This document shows positions 7,849 to 17,073 of a stretch of 33,417 bases of DNA, piece by piece (within the stretch, counting starts at the first letter, position 1; each line of letters begins with the position of its first letter). The stretch is from Gemmatimonadota bacterium (GTDB taxonomy: Bacteria > Latescibacterota > UBA2968 > UBA8231). Made by a program: the position numbers and the translations under genes. The stretch spans positions 1 through 33,417 of the forward strand of contig JABHDC010000252.1 of the NCBI GenBank assembly GCA_018673255.1. The letters run 5' to 3'. The notes below the pieces were generated by a model. The model saw nothing but the letters and a program-made list of their open reading frames with translations, was not told the DNA's origin and did no database searches.

Positions 7849-9093
7849 CTAGAAGCCGCCGCGCATCTTCTCCGTGTCGGCCACCCGCTGGATCGCAATC
7901 ATGAAGGCCGCCGTGCGCATGGGCACGTGTTTCTCCTTCATCAGCTGCGTCACTTCCTTGTACGAGCGAACCATGATCTTCTCGAGCTGGGCATTCACGT
8001 GTTCCTCGTCCCAGGTCATGGCCTGGATATTCTGCACCCACTCGAAATATGACACCGTGACGCCCCCTGCATTGGCGAGGATGTCAGGCACGACGGTGAT
8101 CTCACGCTCGTTAAGGATGGCATCGGCAATAGTTGTAATGGGTGAATTTGCGGCCTCCACAACCATCCGGGCCCGAACTTGTCGGGCATTGTCCTGCGTG
8201 ATGACGCCACCGAGGGCGGCGGGGATGAGGATGTCGCAGTCGAGGGTGATCAGATCCTCATTCGACAGGGATTCGCCCTGGCCGAAGCCCTCGATGGTGC
8301 GGTGTTCATAGGTGTGATCGAACAATTCGGTTACGGGCAGACCGCCACCGGCGAACAACCCGCCACTGGCATCGCTAACAGCAACGATCTTCGCGCCCAT
8401 CTCGTGCAGGAATTTACCTGTGTAGGATCCCACATTACCGAAACCCTGGATGGCGATGCAGGCGCCATTCAGATCGATGCCCAGATCCCGGCAGGTTTCC
8501 CGCGTAATGATACTGACGCCGCGGCCCGTGGCCGCCTCACGGCCCGGGGACCCACCCAATCCCAGCGGCTTGCCGGTCACGATGCCCGGCGTGTACCCGT
8601 AACGCTGGCTGTATTGATCCATGATCCATGCCATCACCTGCGCATTCGTGTTTACATCTGGCGCGGGAATGTCGCGGTGCAACCCCCAGGCCAGACCCAT
8701 GCGGGACGTGAAGCGTCGCGTCAGCATTTCCAGTTCGCGTTGCGACATCTGCCACGGATCGCAGGTGATGCCACCCTTGGCGCCGCCAAAGGGCACATTG
8801 ACGAGGGCCGTCTTCCATGTCATGAGGGAAGCGAGGGAGCGCACCTCGTCGAAGTCGACTTCAGGGTGAAATCGGAGGCCACCCTTCATGGGTCCACGGG
8901 CGCCATTGTGCTGCACCCGATAGCCGATGAAGACCTCGATGTGCCCATCGTCCAGGCGGACGGGGACCTCGACCTTTATCTCTCGGAATGGCGTCTTCAG
9001 GATTCGGCGCATGCCCTCATCGAGGTCGATGACATCGGCCGCCTTGTCGAAGAGGCGATTGGTGTTCTCGTAGTTGTTGAGTTTCTCAGACAC
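7849..9093 (-). CDS. gdhA: Glu/Leu/Phe/Val dehydrogenase (glutamate dehydrogenase family)
   Basis: A 414-aa amino-acid dehydrogenase that reversibly deaminates glutamate (or a branched-chain or aromatic amino acid) to the 2-oxo acid and ammonia with NAD(P). Substrate-binding K70 lies in GPMKGGLRFHP and K94 in MTWKTA. Catalytic K106 is in VPFGGAKGG, and the active-site Asp is D146 in IPAPDVNTN. The nucleotide-binding GFGNVG is at 217-222. Length and motifs fit the hexameric ~420-aa type (RocG/GudB-like). The GTG start at 9093 has a strong GAGGAG ribosome-binding site about seven bases upstream. It heads a minus-strand group with the NhaC-like gene. The gdhA symbol rests on family membership; glutamate specificity is not proven. 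Confidence 0.93.
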   Translation of the reverse strand: MSEKLNNYENTNRLFDKAADVIDLDEGMRRILKTPFREIKVEVPVRLDDGHIEVFIGYRVQHNGARGPMKGGLRFHPEVDFDEVRSLASLMTWKTALVNVPFGGAKGGITCDPWQMSQRELEMLTRRFTSRMGLAWGLHRDIPAPDVNTNAQVMAWIMDQYSQRYGYTPGIVTGKPLGLGGSPGREAATGRGVSIITRETCRDLGIDLNGACIAIQGFGNVGSYTGKFLHEMGAKIVAVSDASGGLFAGGGLPVTELFDHTYEHRTIEGFGQGESLSNEDLITLDCDILIPAALGGVITQDNARQVRARMVVEAANSPITTIADAILNEREITVVPDILANAGGVTVSYFEWVQNIQAMTWDEEHVNAQLEKIMVRSYKEVTQLMKEKHVPMRTAAFMIAIQRVADTEKMRGGF

Positions 9094-9153
9094 AATGGCT
9101 CCTCGATGCGGCCAATACCGGCCGTGACAACCAACCAGTACAACCAGAATTGC

Positions 9154-9173
9154 GGCGGCCGAATCGGGCCGCC
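9154..9173. repeat. Perfect 7-bp inverted repeat between the NTF2-like gene and the dehydrogenase
   Basis: GGCGGCC (9154-9160) pairs with GGCCGCC (9167-9173) around a 6-base loop, 60 bp upstream of the dehydrogenase start. It could end the NTF2-like transcript or fold in the dehydrogenase leader. There is no T-tract on the minus strand. Confidence 0.35.
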
Positions 9174-9272
9174 AGCCCGGTTTGGTGGTGGAAGGTCTGG
9201 CGATCTGTGCAGCCGAGGGGCCAAGTGTTCAGCCGCCTCGGGATGGCCGGATGCCGCTGTGTTCGAGTCAGT

Positions 9273-10220
9273 TCAGGGGGCTGTGCCACCAGAGGTAGAT
9301 GCAGGAATGGCCTTCGACTTCCAGAAGGCCCAGGTCGCGACCCAGTCGCCCGTGCGACGCTGCAGGAGCCAGTATGTATGCCTCTCCTGTTCATGTACCG
9401 CACTGCCCGCGACGTGGTCAGCACGCACCTGGTCACGCGTGACGGCCACTGCTTCATTCCCGTCTGCACTGACACGGACGTGTAGGACCTCACGGTTAAC
9501 CGTGTAGGAGACGCGGGTGAGTCGCTCATCGAGCCACTCGCGGTATTCGTCGCGATCTGCAAATGTGATCATCCACAGGGCGGGATTGCTGCTGAACTTG
9601 GATTCGACGGCGATGAATTCTTCAGCCGCAAAGCCAGCCACCTCGCCTGGGCTGCCACTGTTCCAGGCTGCCGCCTCGTCGGCAAGGGCCTGTGCGACAT
9701 CAGCATCTGCGATGCCGTCCGGCGCGGCAGTGCTGGCCGTATCGCCGTAGGCAGCAATGAATCCCGTCGCCAGCCATTCCTCATCCTCTTTGGCGAAGGT
9801 CCAGAATCGACGGTCGTAGTAGGGCGTCGATTGGGAGGACTGCCGGTCGATGACCAGACCCGAATCGATGGTCGTTACGAAGGCCTTGTCCTTCCACACA
9901 CCGATGAAGACGACGGCGCGTGCGACATCGTAACGGTTCGCTCCCAGCTGCCGGCCCAATTCCTGCTCGTAACTCTCGTAGTCCACGTGAATCGGGGTCC
10001 AGCTGGCGGCACTGGCGCTCTGACCACCGTCATAGACGACGAAGTGATCCTCGTTGTATGCATCGACCATCAACTCCGCGTCCCCACGGCGACGACCGGT
10101 CAGGTCTCTGCCGAGGGCGGCACGAATGAGGATGGTCTCGGCAGTTTCGGCGGCCCTCACGGCATCAGGAGTCAGTGTCAGCAGGCAGAGGACGGCAAGG
10201 GGGACAATACGTCTGGACAT
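9273..10220 (-). CDS. Secreted protein with two NTF2/SnoaL-like (DUF4440-type) domains
   Basis: With the chosen ATG at 10220 the product is 315 aa and begins with a signal peptide: basic start MSRR, hydrophobic VPLAVLCLLTLTP, then a likely signal-peptidase site after AVRA. Two similar ~120-aa alpha+beta segments follow. Each has a helix, a D/E-rich turn and a strand with W (FVVYDGG...RRFWTFAKEDEEWLATG, and EFIAVES...HTYWLLQRRTGDWVATW). This is the pattern of NTF2-like folds. No catalytic residues can be named. Other in-frame starts exist at 10256 (ATG overlapping the upstream stop) and 10286; they extend the signal peptide's n-region and seem less likely. It follows the HEAT-repeat lipoprotein gene on the same strand, so both products probably act in the envelope. 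Confidence 0.65.
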   Translation of the reverse strand: MSRRIVPLAVLCLLTLTPDAVRAAETAETILIRAALGRDLTGRRRGDAELMVDAYNEDHFVVYDGGQSASAASWTPIHVDYESYEQELGRQLGANRYDVARAVVFIGVWKDKAFVTTIDSGLVIDRQSSQSTPYYDRRFWTFAKEDEEWLATGFIAAYGDTASTAAPDGIADADVAQALADEAAAWNSGSPGEVAGFAAEEFIAVESKFSSNPALWMITFADRDEYREWLDERLTRVSYTVNREVLHVRVSADGNEAVAVTRDQVRADHVAGSAVHEQERHTYWLLQRRTGDWVATWAFWKSKAIPASTSGGTAP

Positions 10221-10255
10221 GGTAAGCCATTGGCGGTAGGTGGAGAGGCAGGACA

Positions 10256-11482
10256 TCAACCAGCCCCCAATCGGTCGAGGGCCCACTGCGCGTAGTAGGC
10301 GACGGTGCTGTCGTCGTCGTCGAGAAGGGCTTGCAGCGCATCACGACTCTCATCGGTGCCCATGCGCCCCAGCGAGATGACGGCACTCCAGCGGACTTGT
10401 GGGTCATCGTCGTTGACGGCTTCGATCAGAGCAGGTACGGCATCGGCCACCTGCGCTTGACCCAGGACCTGCGCCGCGGCAGATCGCAGACGTGGATCCG
10501 CCGCCTCGAGACCGGCCAGCAGGCGTGTAGATACACCGCCTGACAGCCGCTCCACATCGATGAGGGAGCGCACGGCATTCAGGCGCTGGATCGGATCTTC
10601 GTCGTCCAGGCCATCAAAGAGAAATTCGATGCCGCGATCGTCCTTCAGACGCGCCAGCGATGCACCTGCCGCGTAGCGGACGAGAGTACTGGGGTCTGTA
10701 AGCAGCACGGCAAGGGGCTCAGCGGCGGCCAGATTGCCGACGTCACCAAGCGCCTCGGCCGACTCACGACGCGTCTCGGGATCGTCATTCGTGAGCTGGA
10801 TCGCCAACTGAGAGCCGACCAGATCCAGGGCCTCATCCAGGCGCTTCTTCCTGGCCGGGACCTTGTCGCGCATCTCAACCAGGAGGCGAACGCCGAAGTA
10901 GTTGGCGAATTCGAGTTCTCCAATGGCCTGATGGGCCGCTTCATCATCGTTTCCGGCGATGGCATGACGAATCGTATCAAGGGCCGTGTTTTCACCCATC
11001 TTCATCAGGGCGATCGCTGCCAGGAGCCGGATGGAGGCGGTGGAGTCCTTCAGTTGGGCGGTCACGTTGTTGACGGCGACCTGAGTGAAGCCCAGATCCC
11101 CGACGGCGCGCAGTGCTGCATAACGTTCCGAGAAGGTGTAGGCCACGGCGATTCGGTCATCCATGCTGGCCGATGCGGCTTTGTGACGGATGCGACCCAA
11201 CACGAGGGCAGCGCCGGTGCGCAGCTTCTCCTGTTCATCGCGGAATTCGCGGTATTTCACACCTCGATACTGAGCCGGATCGAGCAGTGCAACCAACTGG
11301 CGCGCCCCGGGACGGCCGAGTGCGGTCAGTTCATCGACGCCCGCAACCCAACCCTCGGATTCGATGTCATTGGCAGCGAGCACTTCGATCTGGTCGCGGA
11401 CCTGTTCTTCTGTGGTGGAACAGGCGCTGAGGGCGGCCATGAGAAGGATGGGCACCGAGCCGCGGCGCAGGCAGCGACGCAT
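10256..11482 (-). CDS. HEAT-repeat (PBS-lyase-type) lipoprotein
   Basis: The start is ATG at 11482, preceded by GAGGGAGAT about eight bases upstream. The frame stays open further up, but that part is not protein-like. The 408-aa product has a lipoprotein signal, MRRCLRRGSVPILLMAALSAC, with lipobox LSAC and the lipidated Cys at 21. The rest is alpha-solenoid: repeats of ~30 residues of the form D..VR..A..ALG.....A...L..LL.D (for example LVRYAAGASLARL, RLRSAAAQVLGQA, QVRWSAVISLGRM). HEAT solenoids bind proteins and have no chemistry of their own. It is probably a periplasmic or outer-membrane scaffold. The NTF2-like gene starts within 36 bp. Confidence 0.82.
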   Translation of the reverse strand: MRRCLRRGSVPILLMAALSACSTTEEQVRDQIEVLAANDIESEGWVAGVDELTALGRPGARQLVALLDPAQYRGVKYREFRDEQEKLRTGAALVLGRIRHKAASASMDDRIAVAYTFSERYAALRAVGDLGFTQVAVNNVTAQLKDSTASIRLLAAIALMKMGENTALDTIRHAIAGNDDEAAHQAIGELEFANYFGVRLLVEMRDKVPARKKRLDEALDLVGSQLAIQLTNDDPETRRESAEALGDVGNLAAAEPLAVLLTDPSTLVRYAAGASLARLKDDRGIEFLFDGLDDEDPIQRLNAVRSLIDVERLSGGVSTRLLAGLEAADPRLRSAAAQVLGQAQVADAVPALIEAVNDDDPQVRWSAVISLGRMGTDESRDALQALLDDDDSTVAYYAQWALDRLGAG

Positions 11483-11567
11483 TCGTCGTATCTCCCTCGA
11501 GGGGTGGCGCGTCACGTCGCGGTGGCCGCCTCCCTGGCGACCGTCGTCATGACGGCGTAAGTCACCG

Positions 11568-11625
11568 ATTCTATACAGACCTACAGACTCTGAGCGACCG
11601 GAATGGCTCTCTGAGCGATCGTAAT
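11568..11625. promoter_or_regulatory. Promoter region of the HEAT gene with two 17-bp repeats 21 bp apart
   Basis: The 326-bp gap between the HEAT gene (-) and the cvpA-like gene (+) holds CTCTGAGCGACCGGAAT (11588-11604) and a copy at 11609-11625 that matches at 15 of 17 bases. The 21-bp period is two helical turns. On the minus strand TATAGAAT (11575-11568) is a possible -10, and the repeats cover the place where its -35 and an operator would lie. I see nothing gene-like in the rest of the gap. Confidence 0.4.
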
Positions 11626-11740
11626 CTACGCCGAGGTGCCCCGGGCGAGCAACCGTCGGTCCCGTCGGGGATGCGATGGCAGAATCTGTGTCCTGCCCAT
11701 GGCCGCGCAATGCATGACGGCGACAGTCGTCCTGCCGCCC

Positions 11741-11746
11741 TATACT
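11741..11746 (+). promoter_or_regulatory. Possible -10 element for the cvpA-like gene
   Basis: TATACT matches five of six positions of the bacterial -10 consensus and lies 63 bp upstream of the GTG start. No good -35 is visible at 16-18 bp. Confidence 0.3.
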
Positions 11747-11808
11747 TGGTCAGTCGCAACCCGGATCCGTCGCATGCGACAACCTCTATTGAGAGAGCGA
11801 ATTCAATC

Positions 11809-12438
11809 GTGCACTGGTTTGATTATGCAGCCCTTGGCGTGCTGGGCCTGTTCGCTCTGCGGGGATTCAGCCGTGGGCTGATTCTGCAGTTGTCGGCCCT
11901 GGTCGCCGTCGCCACCGGCCTGCTCGGGGGACTCTATCTCCACAGTGCCGCCATGGCGCTGCTACCGGATCTCGGCCATTCCGTGCTGCAGTTCGTAGCT
12001 GGTTTCACTCTCGTGTTCGTCAGTATCGCTTTGAGCGTGAATCTGCTGGCCCGCGTCCTGAAGTCGGCCGTGGACGCGCTGTTCCTGGGTGTTGTCGACA
12101 AGATTCTCGGGACCACACTGGGCTTGCTGATCGCCTCGATGATCATCAGCGTCATCGTTCTCCTGATCAGCCGCTTCCTGCCCGATGGCGTCGAGTGGCT
12201 CAAGGCGACGCACACGGCGGGGATCGTCTATACGGCGCTGGACTGGGTGTTGCCGCTGCTGCCGGACCACTTCGACGAGTATTTCAAAGACTACGCCGCG
12301 TCGTGGAATGGACCCGATGAACTGGCGCCGATCGGCACCGATCTGATGGACCGATACAAGGGCATGGTCGAGCAGGGGCGTCGTGTTCTGGAGGGTGTGC
12401 GCACGATTGAGGAAGCGGCCGGCGACCTAACGGACTAG
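11809..12438 (+). CDS. cvpA: CvpA family membrane protein
   Basis: A 209-aa integral membrane protein. The start is GTG at 11809, followed by HWFDYAALGVLGLFALRGFSRGL, the usual opening of CvpA proteins; a GAGAGAG ribosome-binding site lies about ten bases upstream. Longer in-frame starts reach back into non-coding sequence. Four hydrophobic helices cover roughly residues 5-25, 28-50, 60-85 and 100-125, with a soluble C-terminal tail of about 60 residues. CvpA is known for colicin V production and for bile/envelope stress tolerance in enterobacteria; its molecular role is unclear. It is convergent with the rarA-fusion gene and ends 29 bp from it. Confidence 0.82.
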   Translation: MHWFDYAALGVLGLFALRGFSRGLILQLSALVAVATGLLGGLYLHSAAMALLPDLGHSVLQFVAGFTLVFVSIALSVNLLARVLKSAVDALFLGVVDKILGTTLGLLIASMIISVIVLLISRFLPDGVEWLKATHTAGIVYTALDWVLPLLPDHFDEYFKDYAASWNGPDELAPIGTDLMDRYKGMVEQGRRVLEGVRTIEEAAGDLTD

Positions 12439-12467
12439 GCCTCAGCGATTGTCGTACTGTCGTTCCT

Positions 12468-14738
12468 TCAGGCGGTATCGCCGGGCATCCTGGCACGCAC
12501 GAAGGCGACGGTCGTCGTCCATTCCACATCGCGATTGATCAGACGCTCTTCGAAGAAGTGTCGAACCTTCTTCAGTTCTGCCGGCTCCAGCTGCCGGCTC
12601 AGGTAGCTGGCAAAGGTGCGGTGCAATTCGCCGCCCGGATTGAACCACATCCCCAGCTGGGCGTGGGTCAGTCGCCGCGGGCTGCGATATGAATGCACGT
12701 CGATCTCGACATCGATCAGGCCGGCAGACGTCCACATGCGAGCCAGATCCTCCGGTTCCCACGTAACACGTGGATTCCTCTTGTCGGCGTAGATCGTCTC
12801 TTCCGCCTTGAGCACGCGTGCGGCCAACTCCTCGTCTTCCATCAGCGTCAGATCGACCAGGTCGCACAGACGTTGTGACAGGCGTGGAACGGTCTCGGCT
12901 TGCCGCAGATAGGCTGAGGGTGCCATGGTGGCGGCTACGGCTTTCAATGCCGATTCACGCTCGGCCACATCGATCAGGGCATTACGAGCCAGTACGACAT
13001 CGAAGCGGACCTCATCCTGATCGTGCAGATGCAGCAGATCGCCCAGGTTGGTCAATGGTCCCTCCAGCACGACGGGCCGTTCAAGTTCGGGCAGATGCTG
13101 GCCCGACATCTCTCGAATGGCAACGGCCATCGTCTTGTCGCGACAGACCGACCATACCCCCCCCTCGGGCGCGCGTCGCAGGGCTTCCCAGGTGAGCAGA
13201 CCCGAACCGGCGGCCAGATCCAGGACACGATCGTGGCGTGCCACTCTGAGGTCGGCGAAAAGCCGCTGACGGATGTCGGAGAGAATCGCACTGACCTCTC
13301 CCGTGGCTCGTACGAGCCATTGATCGCGGGAGGCGTCCTCGGGAGAGGTGGTCAGAATCTGCCCATCGTCAACATCCACGACGGCTGCCAGTTGCAGTTC
13401 ACGCCGTCGGCGGACCTCGTCTCCAACAGCGCGCTCACGGCCCTGGTCGGAGGGCTGGTAGAAGACGCGACCGTGCATGGCCGAGGGCAGGTATTGCTGG
13501 GCGACCCAGTGGTCGCGGAAGGCATGGGGATAGAGATAGTTGGCGCCGTGTCCGAGGGACTCACTATCGCGGCTGGCGTCTTTGAGGTGATTCGGGACCT
13601 CGTGATCAAGCTCCTTCTCGATGGCAGCCAGGGCATCGAAGAAGGCGAAGACGGAGTTGCTCTTGGGCGCCGTGGCCAGATAGAGGGCAGCTTGGGCCAG
13701 ATGAAAGCGCCCCTCGGGAAGCCCCACACGATCGAAGGCCTCGGCGGCGGTGTTGATGACCTCCAGGGCATGGGGATCGGCCAGGCCCACATCTTCGGAG
13801 GCGAAGATGAGCATGCGGCGGAAGAGGAAACGCGGATCCTCGCCGGCATAGACCATGCGAGCCAGCCAGTAGGCGGTGGCATCCGGATCTGAGCCGCGCA
13901 TGGATTTGATGAAGGCGGAGATCGTGTCGAAATGATAGTCGCCCTCTTTGTCGTACAGCACCGCGCGCTGCTGGATCGATTCCTCGGCCACATTCAGATC
14001 GATCCGAATGATGCCACGCTCATCAGCGGGCGTCGTCTCCACGGCCAGTTCAACGGCATTGAGCACGGCGCGGGCGTCCCCGTTGGCGACACTGACCAGA
14101 TGATCCCGGGCATCGGTATCCAATTCGATGCGGCGACCATCGAAGGCGCGTGGATCAGTCAGCGACTGCTCGATGATCCGACGCAGGTCCTCATCCACCA
14201 GAGAACGAAGCTGGAAGACACGACTCCGGGAGACGAGGGGGCGATTGACGGCGAAGTAGGGATTCTCCGTCGTGGCCCCAATGAGGATGACGGTCCCATT
14301 CTCCACCCATGGCAGCAGGGCATCCTGTTGCGCCTTGTTGAAGCGATGGACCTCATCGACGAAGAGGATCGTCCGATGACCGTGGAGGTCGCGGCGTTCC
14401 TTGGCTTCGGCGATCCCCTTACGGATGTCGGCGACACCGGAGAGCACCGCATTGATGGTGATGAAATGGGAGCGTGTCGTATTGGCGATGACGAGGGCCA
14501 GCGTCGTCTTGCCCGTTCCCGGCGGACCATAGAACAGCAGCGACGAGATCTGGTCGGCCTGGATGGCACGACGAAGCAATCGTCCCGGACCGAGGATGTG
14601 CTCCTGGCCGACGAATTCGTCGAGCGTGCGAGGCCGCAGGCGGGCAGCCAGTGGTTGATCGCGCTCGTTGGCGGCGCGGCGTCCCGACTCAAACAGGTCG
14701 AGGGAGCCACGCTCAGTCTTGCCATGTGGGTCGGACAT
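12468..14738 (-). CDS. rarA: RarA (MgsA) AAA+ ATPase fused to a methyltransferase-like domain
   Basis: A 756-aa fusion. Residues ~25-435 are RarA, which acts at stalled replication forks. They have Walker [10 protein letters not shown] (71-79), Walker [11 protein letters not shown] (124-133), sensor 1 IGATTENP (153-160), Arg finger in SRSRVF, and the MgsA-type C-terminal region with SEDVGLADP and GANYLYPH. Normal RarA ends near 440 aa. After a short linker, residues ~480-680 look like a class I SAM-dependent methyltransferase: motif [10 protein letters not shown] at 505-513, then [13 protein letters not shown] further helical tail follows. The same architecture exists in databases as a RarA/unknown-domain fusion, known mainly from cyanobacteria. 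The acidic residue after motif I that binds SAM is not obvious (VWSVCRDK), so activity is uncertain. The start is ATG with no clear ribosome-binding site. Confidence 0.93.
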   Translation of the reverse strand: MSDPHGKTERGSLDLFESGRRAANERDQPLAARLRPRTLDEFVGQEHILGPGRLLRRAIQADQISSLLFYGPPGTGKTTLALVIANTTRSHFITINAVLSGVADIRKGIAEAKERRDLHGHRTILFVDEVHRFNKAQQDALLPWVENGTVILIGATTENPYFAVNRPLVSRSRVFQLRSLVDEDLRRIIEQSLTDPRAFDGRRIELDTDARDHLVSVANGDARAVLNAVELAVETTPADERGIIRIDLNVAEESIQQRAVLYDKEGDYHFDTISAFIKSMRGSDPDATAYWLARMVYAGEDPRFLFRRMLIFASEDVGLADPHALEVINTAAEAFDRVGLPEGRFHLAQAALYLATAPKSNSVFAFFDALAAIEKELDHEVPNHLKDASRDSESLGHGANYLYPHAFRDHWVAQQYLPSAMHGRVFYQPSDQGRERAVGDEVRRRRELQLAAVVDVDDGQILTTSPEDASRDQWLVRATGEVSAILSDIRQRLFADLRVARHDRVLDLAAGSGLLTWEALRRAPEGGVWSVCRDKTMAVAIREMSGQHLPELERPVVLEGPLTNLGDLLHLHDQDEVRFDVVLARNALIDVAERESALKAVAATMAPSAYLRQAETVPRLSQRLCDLVDLTLMEDEELAARVLKAEETIYADKRNPRVTWEPEDLARMWTSAGLIDVEIDVHSYRSPRRLTHAQLGMWFNPGGELHRTFASYLSRQLEPAELKKVRHFFEERLINRDVEWTTTVAFVRARMPGDTA

Positions 14739-14893
14739 CGGGGAGATGATCGGCGACGTGTCACAAGGGGAGACCCGTCAGCAGCGGCGACGTGCCGTGC
14801 CACTCGACGGGACAGATCGAGGGGCGTAAGATAACCGGCTACCTCGACAGCAACCAGTGGCACCCTCGATGGCCACCTTAGAATGACGGGTTT

Positions 14894-15934
14894 GTGAAGA
14901 CGATGACCGAACCAAAACGCCTTCTCGATGATGCGGCTCTGATCGAGCGAATGACAAGACCGTCGGCGGCGGTCACCGACGCCGTGCAGGCACTGACGGG
15001 TGACATTGTCATTCTCGGTGTGGGTGGGAAGATGGGACCGACGCTGGCTGAATTGCTGGTCCGGGCAGGGGCGACGAGCAACTCGCGTCGCGTCTTCGGC
15101 GTCGCCCGATTCTCTGATCCCACTGTGGCCGATCACATGCGCAGCATCGGGGTGGAACCGGTCAAGGCCGACCTGCTCGACGACGAAGCACTGGCCGCGC
15201 TGCCCGAGGCGCCGCATGTGTTCTTTCTGGCAGGTTTCAAGTTTGGATCTTCAGGTAATCCATCCACCACATGGGCGATGAATGCGCTGCTGCCGGCCAA
15301 GGTCGTGGCACGGTATCGTGAGTCCCAGGTGATCTATGTCAGTTCGGGCAATGTCTACGCCTTCACCGACGTGAACCGGTCTGGTGCCAGTGAAGATGGC
15401 CGACTGGAGCCGGTGGGTGAATACGCGCAGTCGCGGCTCGGGGGAGAGCGGCTGGCGGAATACGCTGCGCTGGAACATGGCACACAACTGTATATCTCAC
15501 GCCTGTTCTATGCGACGGAACTGCGCTATGGCATCCTCCATGATATCGCCTGGCGGGTGTGGCAGGAGGAGTCCATTGATCTGAGCATGGGCCACGTGAA
15601 CCAGATCTGGCAGGGTGATGCCAATGCCTACCTGGCCCGCTCCTTCCCGCTGTGCGCCAACCCACCTGCCGTCTACAACATGACGGGACAGAACGTGTTG
15701 TCTGTGCGGGAACTGGGCGAGCGCTTCGGCGAGGTCCTGGGCAAGACGCCCCGATTTGTGGGCCAGGAACAGTCGACGGCGCTGCTGGGTGATACGGCGG
15801 CACTGGTGGAAGCGCTCGGGCCGCCGGAGACCTCGATCGACGACGTGGTGGAATGGATGGCACGATGGGTACAGCAGGGCGGCACAAGTCACGGCAAACC
15901 GACGAAATACGAATCCCGCACGGGTGACTTTTGA
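14894..15934 (+). CDS. NAD-dependent epimerase/dehydratase family protein
   Basis: A 346-aa extended short-chain dehydrogenase. The Rossmann motif is ILGVGGKMG (40-48). The Ser/Tyr region is VSSGNVYAF (149-157). The expected catalytic YxxxK reads Y177-A-Q-S-R181, so Arg takes the Lys position; activity may be altered or lost. The start is GTG at 14894 (an in-frame ATG lies at 14903); both have weak ribosome-binding sites. Its stop overlaps the TTG start of the enolase-superfamily gene (TTGA). It opens a four-gene plus-strand run with a sugar-acid-type enzyme and a symporter, which suggests a role in catabolism of a sugar or sugar acid. Confidence 0.82.
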   Translation: MKTMTEPKRLLDDAALIERMTRPSAAVTDAVQALTGDIVILGVGGKMGPTLAELLVRAGATSNSRRVFGVARFSDPTVADHMRSIGVEPVKADLLDDEALAALPEAPHVFFLAGFKFGSSGNPSTTWAMNALLPAKVVARYRESQVIYVSSGNVYAFTDVNRSGASEDGRLEPVGEYAQSRLGGERLAEYAALEHGTQLYISRLFYATELRYGILHDIAWRVWQEESIDLSMGHVNQIWQGDANAYLARSFPLCANPPAVYNMTGQNVLSVRELGERFGEVLGKTPRFVGQEQSTALLGDTAALVEALGPPETSIDDVVEWMARWVQQGGTSHGKPTKYESRTGDF

Positions 15935-17073
15935 AAATCACGAATCTTCGCGTCTGGGAGGTCGAGGCGAGCCATCGTGGCAACTGGCTCTTCGTGGTCA
16001 TCGACACCGATGTTGGAATTCAGGGCGTGGGCGAGGCCAGTCAGAGTGGCAACGACGAACTGGTCCGTGTCTGCCTGCGACAGCTTGGTGAGCGGATCGA
16101 GGGGCTGGATCCAACCCAACCCGAGGTGGTGTGGGAGAGAGCAGCCCAGGCCAGTGCCGTGTTCTCTGGCAGCTCCGGCCGGGTGGGCGCCACGGCGGTG
16201 AGTGCCATCGATCAGGCCATGTGGGATATCGCGGGCAAGGCGATGGATGTCCCTGCGTGGCGGCTGCTGGGCGGTCGCCGGAGGGAGCGCGTGCGTTGTT
16301 ACGCGAATATGAATCGTGGCACACGAGACCGATCTCCTGAGGGATTTGCCAAGGTTGCAGAGGCGGCGGTGAAGGCAGGTTTTCGCGCTGTGAAGGCGAC
16401 GCCCTTCGACGAGATCCGCGCCGGTCACCAGGATCGTGATGGCGTGTGGGATGATGTAGAAAAGGGGCTGGCTCGATTGCGCGCCTGCCGTGAAGCGATT
16501 GGTGGCGAAGTGGAATTGCTGGTGGACTGCCACTGTCGTTTCGATCTGCCGCTGGCCATGCGCATTGCGGCGGCGGTGAGGCCACTGAATCTGTTCTGGT
16601 TCGAGGAGCCCCTGCCACGCGACCAGATCGAGGCCAATGCCCACGTTACGGCGCACAGTGGTCAGACCACGGCCGGTGGGGAATCTTTCTTTGGCCGGGC
16701 CGAATTCGAGCGCTACGTGACCGGGCGCGCCGTCCACATCCTGATGCCGGATGTGAAACATGCAGGCGGCATCACCGAGTGTCGTCGCATCGCCCACCAG
16801 GCCGAGATCCATCAGGTCCACGTGGCGCCGCATTCGCCGGCGGGGCCGGTGTCGACGATGGCAGGTGTCCAGGTGGCGGCAACGATTCCGAACTTCCTCA
16901 TCCTCGAATGGGCCTTTGGTGAAGTCGACTGGCGTGCCGATCTGCTGCGCCCGGTAGAATTGGTCGAAGATGGTTATATCACCGTACCGGATGGCGCGGG
17001 TCTTGGTTTCGACCTCGACGCCGATGTGGTGGCTGCCCATGCAGTAGAGGGATCGATGGAGAGCAATACATGA
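15931..17073 (+). CDS. Mandelate racemase/muconate lactonizing (enolase superfamily) enzyme
   Basis: A 380-aa protein with a capping N-terminal domain starting MKITNLRVWEV, the normal opening for this family. It starts at TTG 15931, which overlaps the previous stop. Candidate Mg2+ ligands are D199 (LLVDCH), E225 or E226 (FWFEEPLP) and E251 (AGGES). K155 (AVKATPF) and H301 (VAPHSPAGP) sit where galactonate/mannonate-dehydratase-like members have base and acid. The superfamily abstracts the proton alpha to a carboxylate; acid-sugar dehydration is the most likely reaction here. The adjoining epimerase-like gene and SSS symporter (ATGA overlap) suggest uptake and degradation of one acid sugar. 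The substrate is unknown. Confidence 0.88.
   Translation: MKITNLRVWEVEASHRGNWLFVVIDTDVGIQGVGEASQSGNDELVRVCLRQLGERIEGLDPTQPEVVWERAAQASAVFSGSSGRVGATAVSAIDQAMWDIAGKAMDVPAWRLLGGRRRERVRCYANMNRGTRDRSPEGFAKVAEAAVKAGFRAVKATPFDEIRAGHQDRDGVWDDVEKGLARLRACREAIGGEVELLVDCHCRFDLPLAMRIAAAVRPLNLFWFEEPLPRDQIEANAHVTAHSGQTTAGGESFFGRAEFERYVTGRAVHILMPDVKHAGGITECRRIAHQAEIHQVHVAPHSPAGPVSTMAGVQVAATIPNFLILEWAFGEVDWRADLLRPVELVEDGYITVPDGAGLGFDLDADVVAAHAVEGSMESNT

Noticed and set aside
7808..7852. Plus-strand MKRVSHWWNGQAFA, like the start of methylmalonate-semialdehyde dehydrogenases
   Set aside because: Only 14 codons before a stop, and no further aldehyde dehydrogenase sequence follows. The similarity is too short to call a relic.
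8179..9507. Long plus-strand open frame opposite glutamate dehydrogenase
   Set aside because: It is antisense to a gene with complete catalytic motifs and runs on into non-coding and other coding frames.
10221..10286. Longer start for the NTF2-like secreted protein
   Set aside because: It would overlap the HEAT gene and put a non-typical stretch before a normal signal peptide; the ATG at 10220 gives a cleaner signal sequence.
11483..11710. Upstream extension of the HEAT lipoprotein frame
   Set aside because: The extension is Arg/Gly/His-rich without structure, while the ATG at 11482 has a strong ribosome-binding site and begins a lipoprotein signal.
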